Source of the DNA: Apilactobacillus ozensis DSM 23829 = JCM 17196
GTDB taxonomy: Bacteria > Bacillota > Bacilli > Lactobacillales > Lactobacillaceae
Assembly: GCF_001435995.1 (NCBI RefSeq)
Contig: NZ_AYYQ01000005.1
Location: 1-50,271 of the forward strand
Length of the DNA stretch: 50,271 nt
Direction: 5' to 3'
In this document: positions 31,203-39,475 of the stretch, one piece after another
Layout: each line of letters starts with the position of its first letter
How positions within the stretch are numbered: the first letter of the stretch is position 1
Made by a program: the position numbers and the translations under genes
Notes under the pieces: model-generated
Database searches by the model: none
Seen by the model: the letters and a program-made list of their open reading frames with translations, nothing else
What the model was told of the DNA's origin: nothing

Positions 31203-32011
31203 TGGATATTAAACTAATCGCAATTGATATTGATGGAACATTATTAAATGAAGAAAATCAATTAACTACTGAAACTATTAAAGCTGTCCAAGAAGCTAGA
31301 GACAATGGCATCAAAGTTGTTTTGTGTACTGGCAGGCCTTTAACCGGAGTAAAACCCTACCTTAAAAAGCTAGGTATCTCTGGAAATCAAGAATACGCTA
31401 TTACTTTTAACGGATCACAAGTTCAAGATAGTAACGGGCGCGTTATCGAAAAGTATGCTCTAAAGCATTCTGACTTTAAAGAAATTGAAAAATTAAGTCA
31501 TGAACTAAAAACAAATTTTCAAATTGAAACTAATGATTACATTTACGCTACTAACCGCGACTTAAGTCCGTTTTCAATTACAGAAAGTTATTTGGTTAAC
31601 ATGCCCATCAGAGTAAGAACCCCTGAAGAAATAACCGAAGATTTTGACATTATTAAAGCCATGCTAATCGCTAATCCAGATGTTATCGATAATGCTATGG
31701 AAAACATTCCTGATGATTTAACTGAAAGATTATCAATGGTTAGATCAGAGCCTGTATTTATTGAATTTATGAATAAAAACGCCACTAAAGGTAAGGCTTT
31801 GCATAAGTTAGCACAAGACTTAAATATTACTTCTGAAAATGTTATGGCAATTGGTAATGAAGGTAATGATATGTCTATGATTGAATATGCTGGAAAAGGT
31901 GTAGCAATGGGTAACGGTATTCAAAAAGTAAAAGACGTTGCAGACATTATCACTAAATCTAATAAGGAAGATGGCGTTGCTTATGCTATCCGTAACTATG
32001 CATTAAAATAA
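31202..32011 (+). CDS. Cof-type HAD-IIB phosphatase
   Basis: A 269-residue haloacid-dehalogenase phosphatase of the Cof/YidA kind. It has motif I DIDGTLLNEEN (residues 8-18), motif II in VLCTGRP, a motif III lysine in NATKGKAL, and motif IV in GNEGNDMSMIEYAG. The large C2B cap lies between motifs II and III. Such enzymes hydrolyse small sugar phosphates or FMN; the substrate cannot be told. Its ATG overlaps the stop of the HD gene, and a terminator follows 10 bases after the stop. Confidence 0.9.
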   Translation: MDIKLIAIDIDGTLLNEENQLTTETIKAVQEARDNGIKVVLCTGRPLTGVKPYLKKLGISGNQEYAITFNGSQVQDSNGRVIEKYALKHSDFKEIEKLSHELKTNFQIETNDYIYATNRDLSPFSITESYLVNMPIRVRTPEEITEDFDIIKAMLIANPDVIDNAMENIPDDLTERLSMVRSEPVFIEFMNKNATKGKALHKLAQDLNITSENVMAIGNEGNDMSMIEYAGKGVAMGNGIQKVKDVADIITKSNKEDGVAYAIRNYALK

Positions 32012-32020
32012 ATATAAATG

Positions 32021-32054
32021 AAAAAGCGCAACTACATTTGTAGTTACGCTTTTT
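32021..32054. terminator. bidirectional terminator
   Basis: A hairpin of about 14 bp, with one mismatch, AAAGCGCAACTACA pairing with TGTAGTTACGCTTT, is flanked by A5 and T5. It lies between converging genes. Confidence 0.85.
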
Positions 32055-32056
32055 AT

Positions 32057-32407
32057 TTATATTGTAATTAGAACACTTAATACAGACAAGTATAAACCTG
32101 ATAACAATAATATAGTATCTAACCTACCAATTCTAATCGGTTTATTTTTTAAACGACCTATCTTATTATAAGGAATTTTTTCATTTTCATTTCTAACGTT
32201 ATCACCCTTCCGATGAAATACACGCCAGCCGGTAAATAATCCACCATGAAAAACAATTATGCATAAAGATACGATAATTAAAAACATTCCTAACATAAAA
32301 TAAAAATTACTAGTAAAAAGTGTTATTCGAGAAACAAAACGAGCCAAGATAGCAAATAAAGTAGTTAAGATGAATAAAATAGTTAAAAAGTAGCGTTTAC
32401 CTTTGAT
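32057..32407 (-). CDS. small membrane protein (DUF3899-like), apparent ATC start
   Basis: A two- or three-helix membrane protein resembling DUF3899; its function is unknown. With the first standard start (TTG at 32347) it is 96 residues and has no ribosome site. The frame is open upstream to 32407, where ATC overlaps the last base of the prs stop codon (TAATC), just where TAATG would be expected. The added 20 residues (KGKRYFLTILFILTTLFAIL) form a positively charged N-terminus and membrane helix, exactly what the family should have. I therefore place the start at 32407 with a non-canonical codon. Membrane segments are then about 7-24, 33-55 and 96-114. Confidence 0.55.
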   Translation of the reverse strand: MKGKRYFLTILFILTTLFAILARFVSRITLFTSNFYFMLGMFLIIVSLCIIVFHGGLFTGWRVFHRKGDNVRNENEKIPYNKIGRLKNKPIRIGRLDTILLLSGLYLSVLSVLITI

Positions 32408-33387
32408 TACTTATCATCCCCGCGAAATCTATTGCTAAATAATGGACTAACTGGTTTGTTTTCGTTAACTCTGATAATAGCATCTCCAATTAATGGAGCT
32501 ACTGATATTTGCTTGATTTTATCAATTTGTTTTTCTTCAGGTAAACGAATTGAGTCTGTAACCACTAATTGCTTGATTGGTGATTTTTCAATACGTTCAA
32601 TTGCTGGACCAGATAATACTGGATGTGTACAACAAGCATATACTTCTTTAGCTCCAGCATCAATCAACGCTTGAGCACCTAAAGTAATAGTTCCAGCAGT
32701 ATCAATCATATCGTCAATCATTAAACATGATTTGCCCTTTACATCACCAATAATGTTCATAATTTCAGCCACATTAGCTTGAGGACGACGTTTGTCAATA
32801 ATAGCAATTGGAGATTTCAAGAATTCGGCTAAAGCTCTGGCACGAACAACTCCACCATGGTCAGGTGACACAACTACATCATCTGAATTCCAACCGTTAT
32901 TCATAAAGTAATCAGCTAATAGCGGTGCTCCCATTAAATGATCAACTGGAACATCGAAAAAGCCTTGAATTTGAGCTGCATGTAAATCTAATGCCACTAC
33001 ACGAGTAATACCATCAGTTTCTAGCATGTTAGCAACTAACTTAGCAGTAATCGGTTCGCGTGAACGAGCTTTACGGTCTTGACGAGCGTAACCATAATAA
33101 GGAATTACCACGTTGATAGTTTTAGCACTAGCACGTCTTAAAGCATCAATCATAATCAATAGTTCCATTAAATTATCATTTACTGGAGCTGAAGTAGATT
33201 GGATAATATAACAATTATCACCACGAATACTTTCTTCAATGTTGATTCTAATTTCGCCATCGCTAAATCTATCGACTGAAGTTTCAACTAAGTCTACACC
33301 AACGCGTTTAGCAATTTTTTCAGCTAAAGGACGATTGGAATTTAATGCAAAAATCTTCAATTTAGGGTCAGAATATTTTTCAGACAT
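32407..33387 (-). CDS. prs: ribose-phosphate pyrophosphokinase
   Basis: Prs makes PRPP from ribose 5-phosphate and ATP, feeding purine, pyrimidine, histidine and NAD synthesis. The 326-residue protein shows [26 protein letters not shown], the [12 protein letters not shown] segment and the PRPP-binding [10 protein letters not shown] start at ATG 33387 because GGAGGAA lies just upstream; four upstream codons are open. It follows glmU with a 131-base gap. This gap has AT-rich sequence but no promoter that I can support. Confidence 0.96.
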   Translation of the reverse strand: MSEKYSDPKLKIFALNSNRPLAEKIAKRVGVDLVETSVDRFSDGEIRINIEESIRGDNCYIIQSTSAPVNDNLMELLIMIDALRRASAKTINVVIPYYGYARQDRKARSREPITAKLVANMLETDGITRVVALDLHAAQIQGFFDVPVDHLMGAPLLADYFMNNGWNSDDVVVSPDHGGVVRARALAEFLKSPIAIIDKRRPQANVAEIMNIIGDVKGKSCLMIDDMIDTAGTITLGAQALIDAGAKEVYACCTHPVLSGPAIERIEKSPIKQLVVTDSIRLPEEKQIDKIKQISVAPLIGDAIIRVNENKPVSPLFSNRFRGDDK

Positions 33388-33518
33388 AAGTTCCTCCAAC
33401 TATTATTCATTGTTTTTTTACCATTAATCGCTGACTAACAGATATAATTCTACATCAATTCTACACTAAAAACATAACTTTTTCATGCAAAAATTATAAC
33501 ATTTATAACTTAGAATTA

Positions 33519-34892
33519 TTAATTATTATATGGTAGCTTTTTAAAGTAACCAGACTTATTAGTTTGTCTTTGTCTAGCTATAGCCATGTCATATTGTTTA
33601 ACGTCATCTGTGATGGTAGAACCAGCTGCTATAAAGGTGTGGTCTTCTATTTCTACTGGGGCAATTAAATTAGAATTACTACCAATAAAACTATCATCAC
33701 CAACATTAGTTTGATGTTTATTGGCACCATCATAGTTAGCAAAAATAACTCCACAACCAACGTTGATATTTTTACCAAGATGAGCATTACCAACATATGT
33801 TAAGTGTCCAACTTTAGTACCCTCATCAATTTGAGCTTTTTTAACTTCTACAAAGTTACCTAAATGAACTTTTTCACCAATAACTGTTTGTGGTCTTAAA
33901 TGACTATATGGTCCAATATCAGAATTATCCATCATTTCAGATTTTTCTAGTAATGAAGATGTAACGGTAACGTTATTATGAATATTGCAATCTATAATTT
34001 CAGAGTTAGCTCCAATTTTACAATCATTGCCAATTACTGTATTACCATGAATTTGCACCCCTGGTTCTACTACTGTATCTTGACCAATTTTAACCCCTAA
34101 ATCAATATATGTGTTTTCAGGATTAATAATTGAAACACCATTTTTCATATGATAACTATTAATCCTATTTTGCATAACTCTGGTTGCATTTGATAAGGCA
34201 ACTCGATCATTTACTCCCATAGATTCGCTAAAGTCATCCGTTTCATATGCAGACACTTTTAAGTCATTAGCTTTAAAGATTTCAATTACATCAGGTAAAT
34301 AATATTCACCCTGTGCATTGTAATTTTTAACATCTTTAAGTGCATTAAAAAGTTGACGATTGTCGAATATATAAACTCCCGTATTAATTTCATGAATCTT
34401 TTGTTCATCATCGTTAGCATCTTTTTGTTCTACAATTTTTTCAACATTTCCATTGTCACTACGTACAATTCGACCATAACCAAAAGGATTAGGAGCGTGG
34501 GAAGTCAATATCGTAGCAGTTGCTTTTTGTGATTCATGATAGTTAAATAATTTATCAAATGTTTCAGATTTAAATAGTGGTGTGTCACCACTAACTACCA
34601 TGGTAGAACCATCTAAGTCGGCCAATAAGTCAGCTGTTTGTTTCACAGCATCCCCGGTTCCCAGTTGCTCCTTTTGTAATACATATTTGGTACGGTTACC
34701 TAATGTTTTTTCAACGTCTTCAGCCCCATACCCAACAACTGTAACTATATTGTCCATGTTGTTAGCTTCTACCTGGGTCAAAACGCAATCAACCATCGTC
34801 TTACCACAAACTCGATGTAAAACTTTATACAGTTTTGATTTCATACGGGTCCCTTTACCCGCAGCTAAAATAATCGTATTTCTAGTATTCAT
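33519..34892 (-). CDS. glmU: bifunctional GlcNAc-1-P uridyltransferase / GlcN-1-P acetyltransferase
   Basis: GlmU makes UDP-GlcNAc for peptidoglycan and wall polymers. The 457-residue protein has the N-terminal nucleotidyltransferase domain starting [11 protein letters not shown] (residues 10-20), with GDTPLF and an NTGVY segment. The C-terminal left-handed beta-helix of hexapeptide repeats holds the acetyltransferase site (about 250-450; GNFVEVKKA and [12 protein letters not shown]). The ATG lies 15 bases from the nearest AAGGAG, a longer spacing than usual. It follows purR with a 9-base gap, as in Bacillus. Confidence 0.96.
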   Translation of the reverse strand: MNTRNTIILAAGKGTRMKSKLYKVLHRVCGKTMVDCVLTQVEANNMDNIVTVVGYGAEDVEKTLGNRTKYVLQKEQLGTGDAVKQTADLLADLDGSTMVVSGDTPLFKSETFDKLFNYHESQKATATILTSHAPNPFGYGRIVRSDNGNVEKIVEQKDANDDEQKIHEINTGVYIFDNRQLFNALKDVKNYNAQGEYYLPDVIEIFKANDLKVSAYETDDFSESMGVNDRVALSNATRVMQNRINSYHMKNGVSIINPENTYIDLGVKIGQDTVVEPGVQIHGNTVIGNDCKIGANSEIIDCNIHNNVTVTSSLLEKSEMMDNSDIGPYSHLRPQTVIGEKVHLGNFVEVKKAQIDEGTKVGHLTYVGNAHLGKNINVGCGVIFANYDGANKHQTNVGDDSFIGSNSNLIAPVEIEDHTFIAAGSTITDDVKQYDMAIARQRQTNKSGYFKKLPYNN

Positions 34893-34901
34893 TATTAATA
34901 A

Positions 34902-35747
34902 TTAATTCTCCTTGTTATCCAAATATCCATATACCTTATTATCATAATTACCTTCAGACACACTAATCTTGTCATTTTCAGTATTAATTTTAAATATTGA
35001 AGTGTATTGATCAGCAGATATCTTTCTTTCTCCATTATAAACACCTTCAGCAAAGAAAGAAATTCCTACCACGTTACAATTGAACTCTTTTACTAAATCT
35101 GATAGTCCAGCGGCACTACCACCACCGCGTAAAAAGTCGTCAACAATTAATACGTTAGAACCTTCCGGCAAACTTCTTTTAGATAAAACCATTTTTTCGA
35201 TTCGACGATTTGAGCCAGAAACGTAGTTAACACTTATAGTCGAACCATCAGTTATTCTGGAATCGTGACGTGCAATCACAAATGGCACATTTAACAAGTT
35301 TGCAATGCTTTGTGCAATTGGAATTCCTTTTGTTGCAACTGTCATTACCGCGTCAATATCATGATTTAAGTATTGAGTAGCAATAATTCGACCAATTTGT
35401 CTCAAAATATATGGTCTGCTTAATAAATCTGCCATATAAATATAACCACCTGGCAGCAATCTTGATTGGTCATTCAACGCCTGTTTAATTTCATTTACAA
35501 ATTGTTCAGCTTCTTCTTTTAAAATATATGGAATGAACTTGCTACCACCAGCAGCCCCAGGAATTGTTTCTAACAATCCAATTCCTCTATCTCTAAAAGT
35601 TTGTCTAACGATTGTTAAATCTTCACTAATTGATGATTTTGCTGAACTATAACGCTCAGCAAAAAAAGTTAATGGAACTAGAGTATGTGGATTTTCCATC
35701 AAATATCTAGTCATATCAATTAGCCTTGCACTTCTTTTACTTTTCAA
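34902..35747 (-). CDS. purR: pur operon repressor PurR
   Basis: A transcription regulator of purine genes that senses PRPP. The roughly 281-residue protein has an N-terminal winged helix (about residues 1-75; SARLIDMTRYLMENPHTL) and a PRTase-like domain with the PRPP-binding VLIVDDFLRGGGS. I place the start at the TTG at 35747 because GAGGTG lies a few bases upstream and the protein then begins like its homologues; the frame is open for 19 codons further. An exact PurBox lies 58 bases upstream, suggesting autoregulation. No other purine synthesis genes are in the window. Confidence 0.93.
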   Translation of the reverse strand: MKSKRSARLIDMTRYLMENPHTLVPLTFFAERYSSAKSSISEDLTIVRQTFRDRGIGLLETIPGAAGGSKFIPYILKEEAEQFVNEIKQALNDQSRLLPGGYIYMADLLSRPYILRQIGRIIATQYLNHDIDAVMTVATKGIPIAQSIANLLNVPFVIARHDSRITDGSTISVNYVSGSNRRIEKMVLSKRSLPEGSNVLIVDDFLRGGGSAAGLSDLVKEFNCNVVGISFFAEGVYNGERKISADQYTSIFKINTENDKISVSEGNYDNKVYGYLDNKEN

Positions 35748-35804
35748 ATTGTTCACCTCATAATAATTCGTGTCATCAATAAAATCACATCTAAATACTA
35801 TCAT

Positions 35805-35817
35805 AATGTTCGGTTTT
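35805..35817 (-). promoter_or_regulatory. PurBox upstream of purR
   Basis: The minus strand reads AAAACCGAACATT, a full match to the PurR consensus AWWWCCGAACWWT. It is 58-70 bases upstream of the chosen purR start. A second box of comparable quality was not found nearby. Confidence 0.7.
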
Positions 35818-35876
35818 TATAAAACATTTTTCTAAAAATACCGTAATTTTTTAGACAAAAGCCACTGATAATTAAA

Positions 35877-36725
35877 TTATAATGAGTGAACAAGATATAC
35901 TTCCGAACAAAATCCTCTGATACTATTAAAAATATGCTTAGCACTTTGTTCCGTTTTGCAAACTCCAAAAACGGTTGGACCAGTACCACTCATTTGAGCA
36001 TTATCAGCTCCATAAGCCAACAATTTATTTTTTATTTTAACTATATCATGGTACTTTTTAGCAGAAATAGGTTCTAATACATTGAACATGTTATCAACGA
36101 CTTTTTGGTAATTGTCTTGATCAATCGAATTAACCAGCTTATCTACACTTTTATGATTTATGATTTTATAGTCAATTTTTTTAATAATTTGTGGCGTAGA
36201 AATACTAATTTGCGGTTTAACGATTACAAAATACATCGAAGGTAATTTATGTAAAGTTTCAATATTAGCTCCTCTTCCGCTCACTTTAGCAGTTTGACTA
36301 AAAATGCAGTATGGAACATCAGAATCTAATTGTAAAGCCAACTCAGCTAATTTATCTAAACTAATGTTTAATTTCCACATTTGATTCAAGCCACGCAAAA
36401 CAGCAGCAGCATCAGATGAGCCACCACCTAACCCCGCAGAAACTGGAATATTTTTTCTAATGGTTATATCCACGCCTAAATCAATTTTAAATTCACACTT
36501 TATTAATTCAGCAGCTTGATAAGCTAAATTTCGATGGTCTTCTGGCAAAAATAAACTATCTGACTCAACAGTTATTTTTCCACTATCGTTATCAACAATT
36601 CTTACATAATCGGCCACATCAATCGAGGTCATCACCATGTTCCACTCTGGTTCACCATCGCTGTGTTTATAGGGAGTATCTAAAGCTAAATTTATCTTAG
36701 CCGATGCTTTTTCTATGATTTCCAT
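35877..36725 (-). CDS. ispE: IspE-family GHMP kinase (CDP-methylerythritol kinase homologue)
   Basis: A 282-residue GHMP kinase with the ATP-binding PVSAGLGGGSSDAA (94-107), an N-terminal KASAKINLAL and a C-terminal MSGTGPTVFG. By sequence it is IspE, the fourth enzyme of the MEP isoprenoid pathway. The window also has mvaA of the mevalonate pathway, and lactobacilli generally lack the other MEP enzymes. The role here is therefore uncertain, and retention may reflect another substrate. The location between veg and purR is the conserved Firmicutes position. The start is ATG. Confidence 0.9.
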   Translation of the reverse strand: MEIIEKASAKINLALDTPYKHSDGEPEWNMVMTSIDVADYVRIVDNDSGKITVESDSLFLPEDHRNLAYQAAELIKCEFKIDLGVDITIRKNIPVSAGLGGGSSDAAAVLRGLNQMWKLNISLDKLAELALQLDSDVPYCIFSQTAKVSGRGANIETLHKLPSMYFVIVKPQISISTPQIIKKIDYKIINHKSVDKLVNSIDQDNYQKVVDNMFNVLEPISAKKYHDIVKIKNKLLAYGADNAQMSGTGPTVFGVCKTEQSAKHIFNSIRGFCSEVYLVHSL

Positions 36726-36803
36726 ACATATCGCTCCGCTTCATCGCAATATTTTATATGTATTATACTAAAATAATAGTTAAAAGTCAGTTTTCCGAGA
36801 TAT

Positions 36804-36833
36804 TAAAAAAGGATTAGACAAACGTCTAATCCT
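36804..36833 (-). terminator. veg terminator
   Basis: A perfect 10-bp stem AGGATTAGAC/GTCTAATCCT with an AAAC loop is followed on the minus strand by TTTTTT, ten bases after the veg stop. Confidence 0.9.
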
Positions 36834-36842
36834 CATAAAATA

Positions 36843-37094
36843 TTAAACTTCTTCAGTAATATCATTTTCGAATTCTACATCGATATTTTTAGTTAAAATA
36901 TCTGTATAGCTATATGAAACTCGTTTCAAGTTCTCATCTTTTTCTAAATCGATAACGAAGACGGCAGGAAATGTTTCAGATAAAACACCATGTCTTTCTA
37001 CAATCTTGTTACGTCCTGCTTGGACGGTCACCATGACTTCTTGGCCAAGACGATCATCCAACTTACTTTTGATATCTGTCAAGCTAGTTGGCAT
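36843..37094 (-). CDS. veg: Veg family protein
   Basis: An 83-residue protein of the Veg family, an SH3-like small barrel conserved in Firmicutes. It has TSLTDIKSKLDDRLGQEVMV at the start, then GRNKIVERHGVL and VSYSYTDILT. In Bacillus it is highly expressed and affects biofilm and sporulation-linked processes; its molecular role is unresolved. It lies between rsmA and ispE, its conserved position, and has its own terminator. The 87-base gap before it should contain a promoter. Confidence 0.94.
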   Translation of the reverse strand: MPTSLTDIKSKLDDRLGQEVMVTVQAGRNKIVERHGVLSETFPAVFVIDLEKDENLKRVSYSYTDILTKNIDVEFENDITEEV

Positions 37095-37181
37095 AATCTG
37101 TCACCTCACTATAGCTATTATACAACTATAATGAAAATATTTCAAATTATATCATAACATAATTTATAATTCAACATCTTT

Positions 37182-38069
37182 TTAAAGCATTTGCTTATCA
37201 TGAAAATAATTTGCTAATTCTACATACTGCTCAATTGCTAGCCTTTCGGGTCTGATGCCTGCATCAATATTAAATTCTTGTAAAGCTAATTTTAACGCTT
37301 GTTTAATTTCCGGAGTCTTTCCAAATACTCCCTGTAAATTATTCCAAAAAGTCTTACGACGATGTGCAAAACACCCCCTTACAAATCCGCAAAACTTATC
37401 AAAATCAAATACTGGATTATCAATACTATCTTTACTTGATAGTGAAACAATTGCTGAATTAACTTTTGGAGCTGGGATAAATGATGTTCTAGGCACTTCG
37501 AAAGCAATTTCAGTATTATTCAAATATTGAATAATGATGGAAAGTGAGCCATAGTCTTTACTACCCGGCTTAGCAACTAAACGATCTGCAACTTCTTTTT
37601 GCATCATGACAACGATTTGATCAAAACTAGCATTGCCCTTAAGTAAGTCTAAAATAATCGGCGTTGTGATGTAATATGGTAAATTAGCTACTACTTTAAC
37701 TGGATTTTCCTTTTCAAATTCATCTTCAATTACTTGGGGTAAGTTAGCTTTTAAAATATCCTGATTAATTATTTTAACGTTATTATATTGAGAAAGTGTA
37801 TCATCTAAAACTGGTAATAAGTTTTGGTCAATTTCAAACGCTAAAACTTTTTTAGCATTTTTAGCTAGTTGTTCAGTTAAACCACCTATTCCTGGGCCAA
37901 TTTCAATAATGTTATCAGAATCACTAATAGAAGCTGCTTCTACAATTTTTTGCAATATATTTAAGTCAGTTAAAAAATTCTGACCTAGACTTTTCTTAGC
38001 TGCTAAATGGTAGCGGTTTAAGATAGCTTGCGTTCTAGCTGGTGTTGCTATATCTGGAGTGTTAGGCAT
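37182..38069 (-). CDS. rsmA: 16S rRNA dimethyladenosine transferase
   Basis: RsmA (KsgA) dimethylates two adjacent adenines near the 3' end of 16S rRNA during 30S maturation. The roughly 295-residue protein has the SAM-binding motif IEIGPGIGGLTEQL, LAFEIDQ and the catalytic NLPYYITTPI. A C-terminal helical domain follows. I choose the ATG at 38069, preceded by AAGGAA six bases upstream; the frame is open seven codons further. It overlaps the end of rnmV by eight bases, so the pair is probably coupled. Confidence 0.95.
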   Translation of the reverse strand: MPNTPDIATPARTQAILNRYHLAAKKSLGQNFLTDLNILQKIVEAASISDSDNIIEIGPGIGGLTEQLAKNAKKVLAFEIDQNLLPVLDDTLSQYNNVKIINQDILKANLPQVIEDEFEKENPVKVVANLPYYITTPIILDLLKGNASFDQIVVMMQKEVADRLVAKPGSKDYGSLSIIIQYLNNTEIAFEVPRTSFIPAPKVNSAIVSLSSKDSIDNPVFDFDKFCGFVRGCFAHRRKTFWNNLQGVFGKTPEIKQALKLALQEFNIDAGIRPERLAIEQYVELANYFHDKQML

Positions 38070-38631
38070 GTAAATTTCCTTCCATATCAATTTTTTCTAA
38101 AGCTGTATTAAATTCTTCTTTTGATACGCCAAACATTCGTAGCCTTTTGCTTAACTGTTTGGCATTAACATAACCAATTTGTAAAAACGCACATAATTTC
38201 TCACGACGAATTTTAGCCTGGTCGTCATTAATTAAACGTGCTTGCATCAAATCGTTACGACTAATTTGCTCATCTGCTTGAGTATTCTCAGTATATAAAT
38301 TGCTTAATGATTCACGAATAGTTTCAATACTGGCATGTTCCACCCCTAAAGAACCATCTAATTTGGTAGGAACAGATTTATTGCGAGCTACAAAAGCATG
38401 TTTAGCATTTGGAACTGCCTGTGAAACGATTCGTCTAATTCTTTCACCTGAAAAATCAGGGTCTGTAAAAATAATTACGCCCCGCGTTTTAGCTAGTTTT
38501 TGAATCAACTTAATCGTTTCTTCAGAAACGGCTGAACCTCTAGTTTCAATAGTATCGGCATTGACCGCCATTTTTATGCGTTTAGTGTCGTCACGTCCCT
38601 CAACGACAATCACTTCTTCAATTTTTTTCAT
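38062..38631 (-). CDS. rnmV: ribonuclease M5
   Basis: RNase M5 trims the 5S rRNA precursor. The 189-residue protein starts with a Toprim domain whose acidic motifs are EVIVVEGRDDTKRI (glutamate near residue 11) and IIFTDPDFSGERIRR (about 53-67). The C-terminal part should recognise 5S rRNA with L18. Its ATG overlaps the tatD stop by one base (TAATG), and its end overlaps rsmA, making a tightly coupled tatD-rnmV-rsmA unit. Confidence 0.95.
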   Translation of the reverse strand: MKKIEEVIVVEGRDDTKRIKMAVNADTIETRGSAVSEETIKLIQKLAKTRGVIIFTDPDFSGERIRRIVSQAVPNAKHAFVARNKSVPTKLDGSLGVEHASIETIRESLSNLYTENTQADEQISRNDLMQARLINDDQAKIRREKLCAFLQIGYVNAKQLSKRLRMFGVSKEEFNTALEKIDMEGNLHA

Positions 38632-39404
38632 TAGTCTTTAATTCCAAACAATTTTAGAGTGTTGTTATAGGTTGCTTTAGCAATCTTATCAGGATTTTCA
38701 TCCCTAAATCTAGCCACCGCTTCCAAAGTATATAATGTATAAGCTGGCTCGTTTTGATGTCCTCTAAGTGGTTCTGGAGCTAAATAAGGTGCATCCGTTT
38801 CAACTAACATACGATCAATAGGGGTTGCCCTTACTGCATCATGAACTTCGTGTGTCTTTTTAAAACTAGCTACCCCACTATAAGAAACATACATTCCTAA
38901 GTCCATAAATTTATTCAACCAGTCAACATCTCCATTAAAACTATGAATAATCCCGCTATTAGCATGCACATCTTCAGCTTTAAGAATATTATAAGTATCT
39001 TCAAATGCATCTCTATTATGGACTGAAATTGGTAAATTCATCGCCTTAGCAATTTTAATTTGTCTACGAAATACTTTCATTTGTAGTTCTCGCGAAGTTA
39101 CATCTTGATGATAGTCTAAACCGATTTCACCTAATGCCACTATTTTAGGGTCTTTTAACTGTTCCTTTAGAATAGCTTCTTGCTCATCGTTATAATCAAG
39201 TGCATCTTCTGGGTGCCAACCAATAATAGAATAAAGATTGTCATATTTATGCGCTAATTCTAGAGATAATTGGTTTAGTTTGGCATTGGAACCAACAATG
39301 GCCATTTTACACACACCTAATTTTTTAGCATGTTCAATATACTTATCTACATCATTAATAAATGCATTATCGTTCAAATGTGTATGTGAATCAAAAATTT
39401 GCAT
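38631..39404 (-). CDS. tatD: TatD family metal-dependent hydrolase
   Basis: A TIM-barrel metallohydrolase of about 257 residues, usually described as a DNase. Metal ligands appear in DSHTHLN (near residues 4-10), GEIGLDYH, SVHNRD, IIHSFNG and ETDAPYL. I place the start at ATG 39404, preceded by AAGGA eight bases upstream. The ten upstream codons that are open are not needed by the family. It lies after metG, beyond a terminator, and begins the tatD-rnmV-rsmA unit. Confidence 0.94.
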   Translation of the reverse strand: MQIFDSHTHLNDNAFINDVDKYIEHAKKLGVCKMAIVGSNAKLNQLSLELAHKYDNLYSIIGWHPEDALDYNDEQEAILKEQLKDPKIVALGEIGLDYHQDVTSRELQMKVFRRQIKIAKAMNLPISVHNRDAFEDTYNILKAEDVHANSGIIHSFNGDVDWLNKFMDLGMYVSYSGVASFKKTHEVHDAVRATPIDRMLVETDAPYLAPEPLRGHQNEPAYTLYTLEAVARFRDENPDKIAKATYNNTLKLFGIKD

Positions 39405-39424
39405 TTTATATCCTTTCTCCAATA

Positions 39425-39458
39425 AAAAAGCCATTAATAAAATAATTAATGGCTTTTT
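39425..39458 (-). terminator. metG terminator
   Basis: A 14-bp stem AAAAAGCCATTAAT (39425-39438) with its full complement (39445-39458), 6-base loop, T-tract on the minus strand, just after metG. Read-through must supply tatD, or a promoter lies in the short space beyond it. Confidence 0.85.
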
Positions 39459-39475
39459 ATCGTTTAAATTAATTA

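Noticed and set aside
35760-35772. Possible second PurBox near purR
   Set aside because: The core CGAA is present but most of the other consensus bases do not match.
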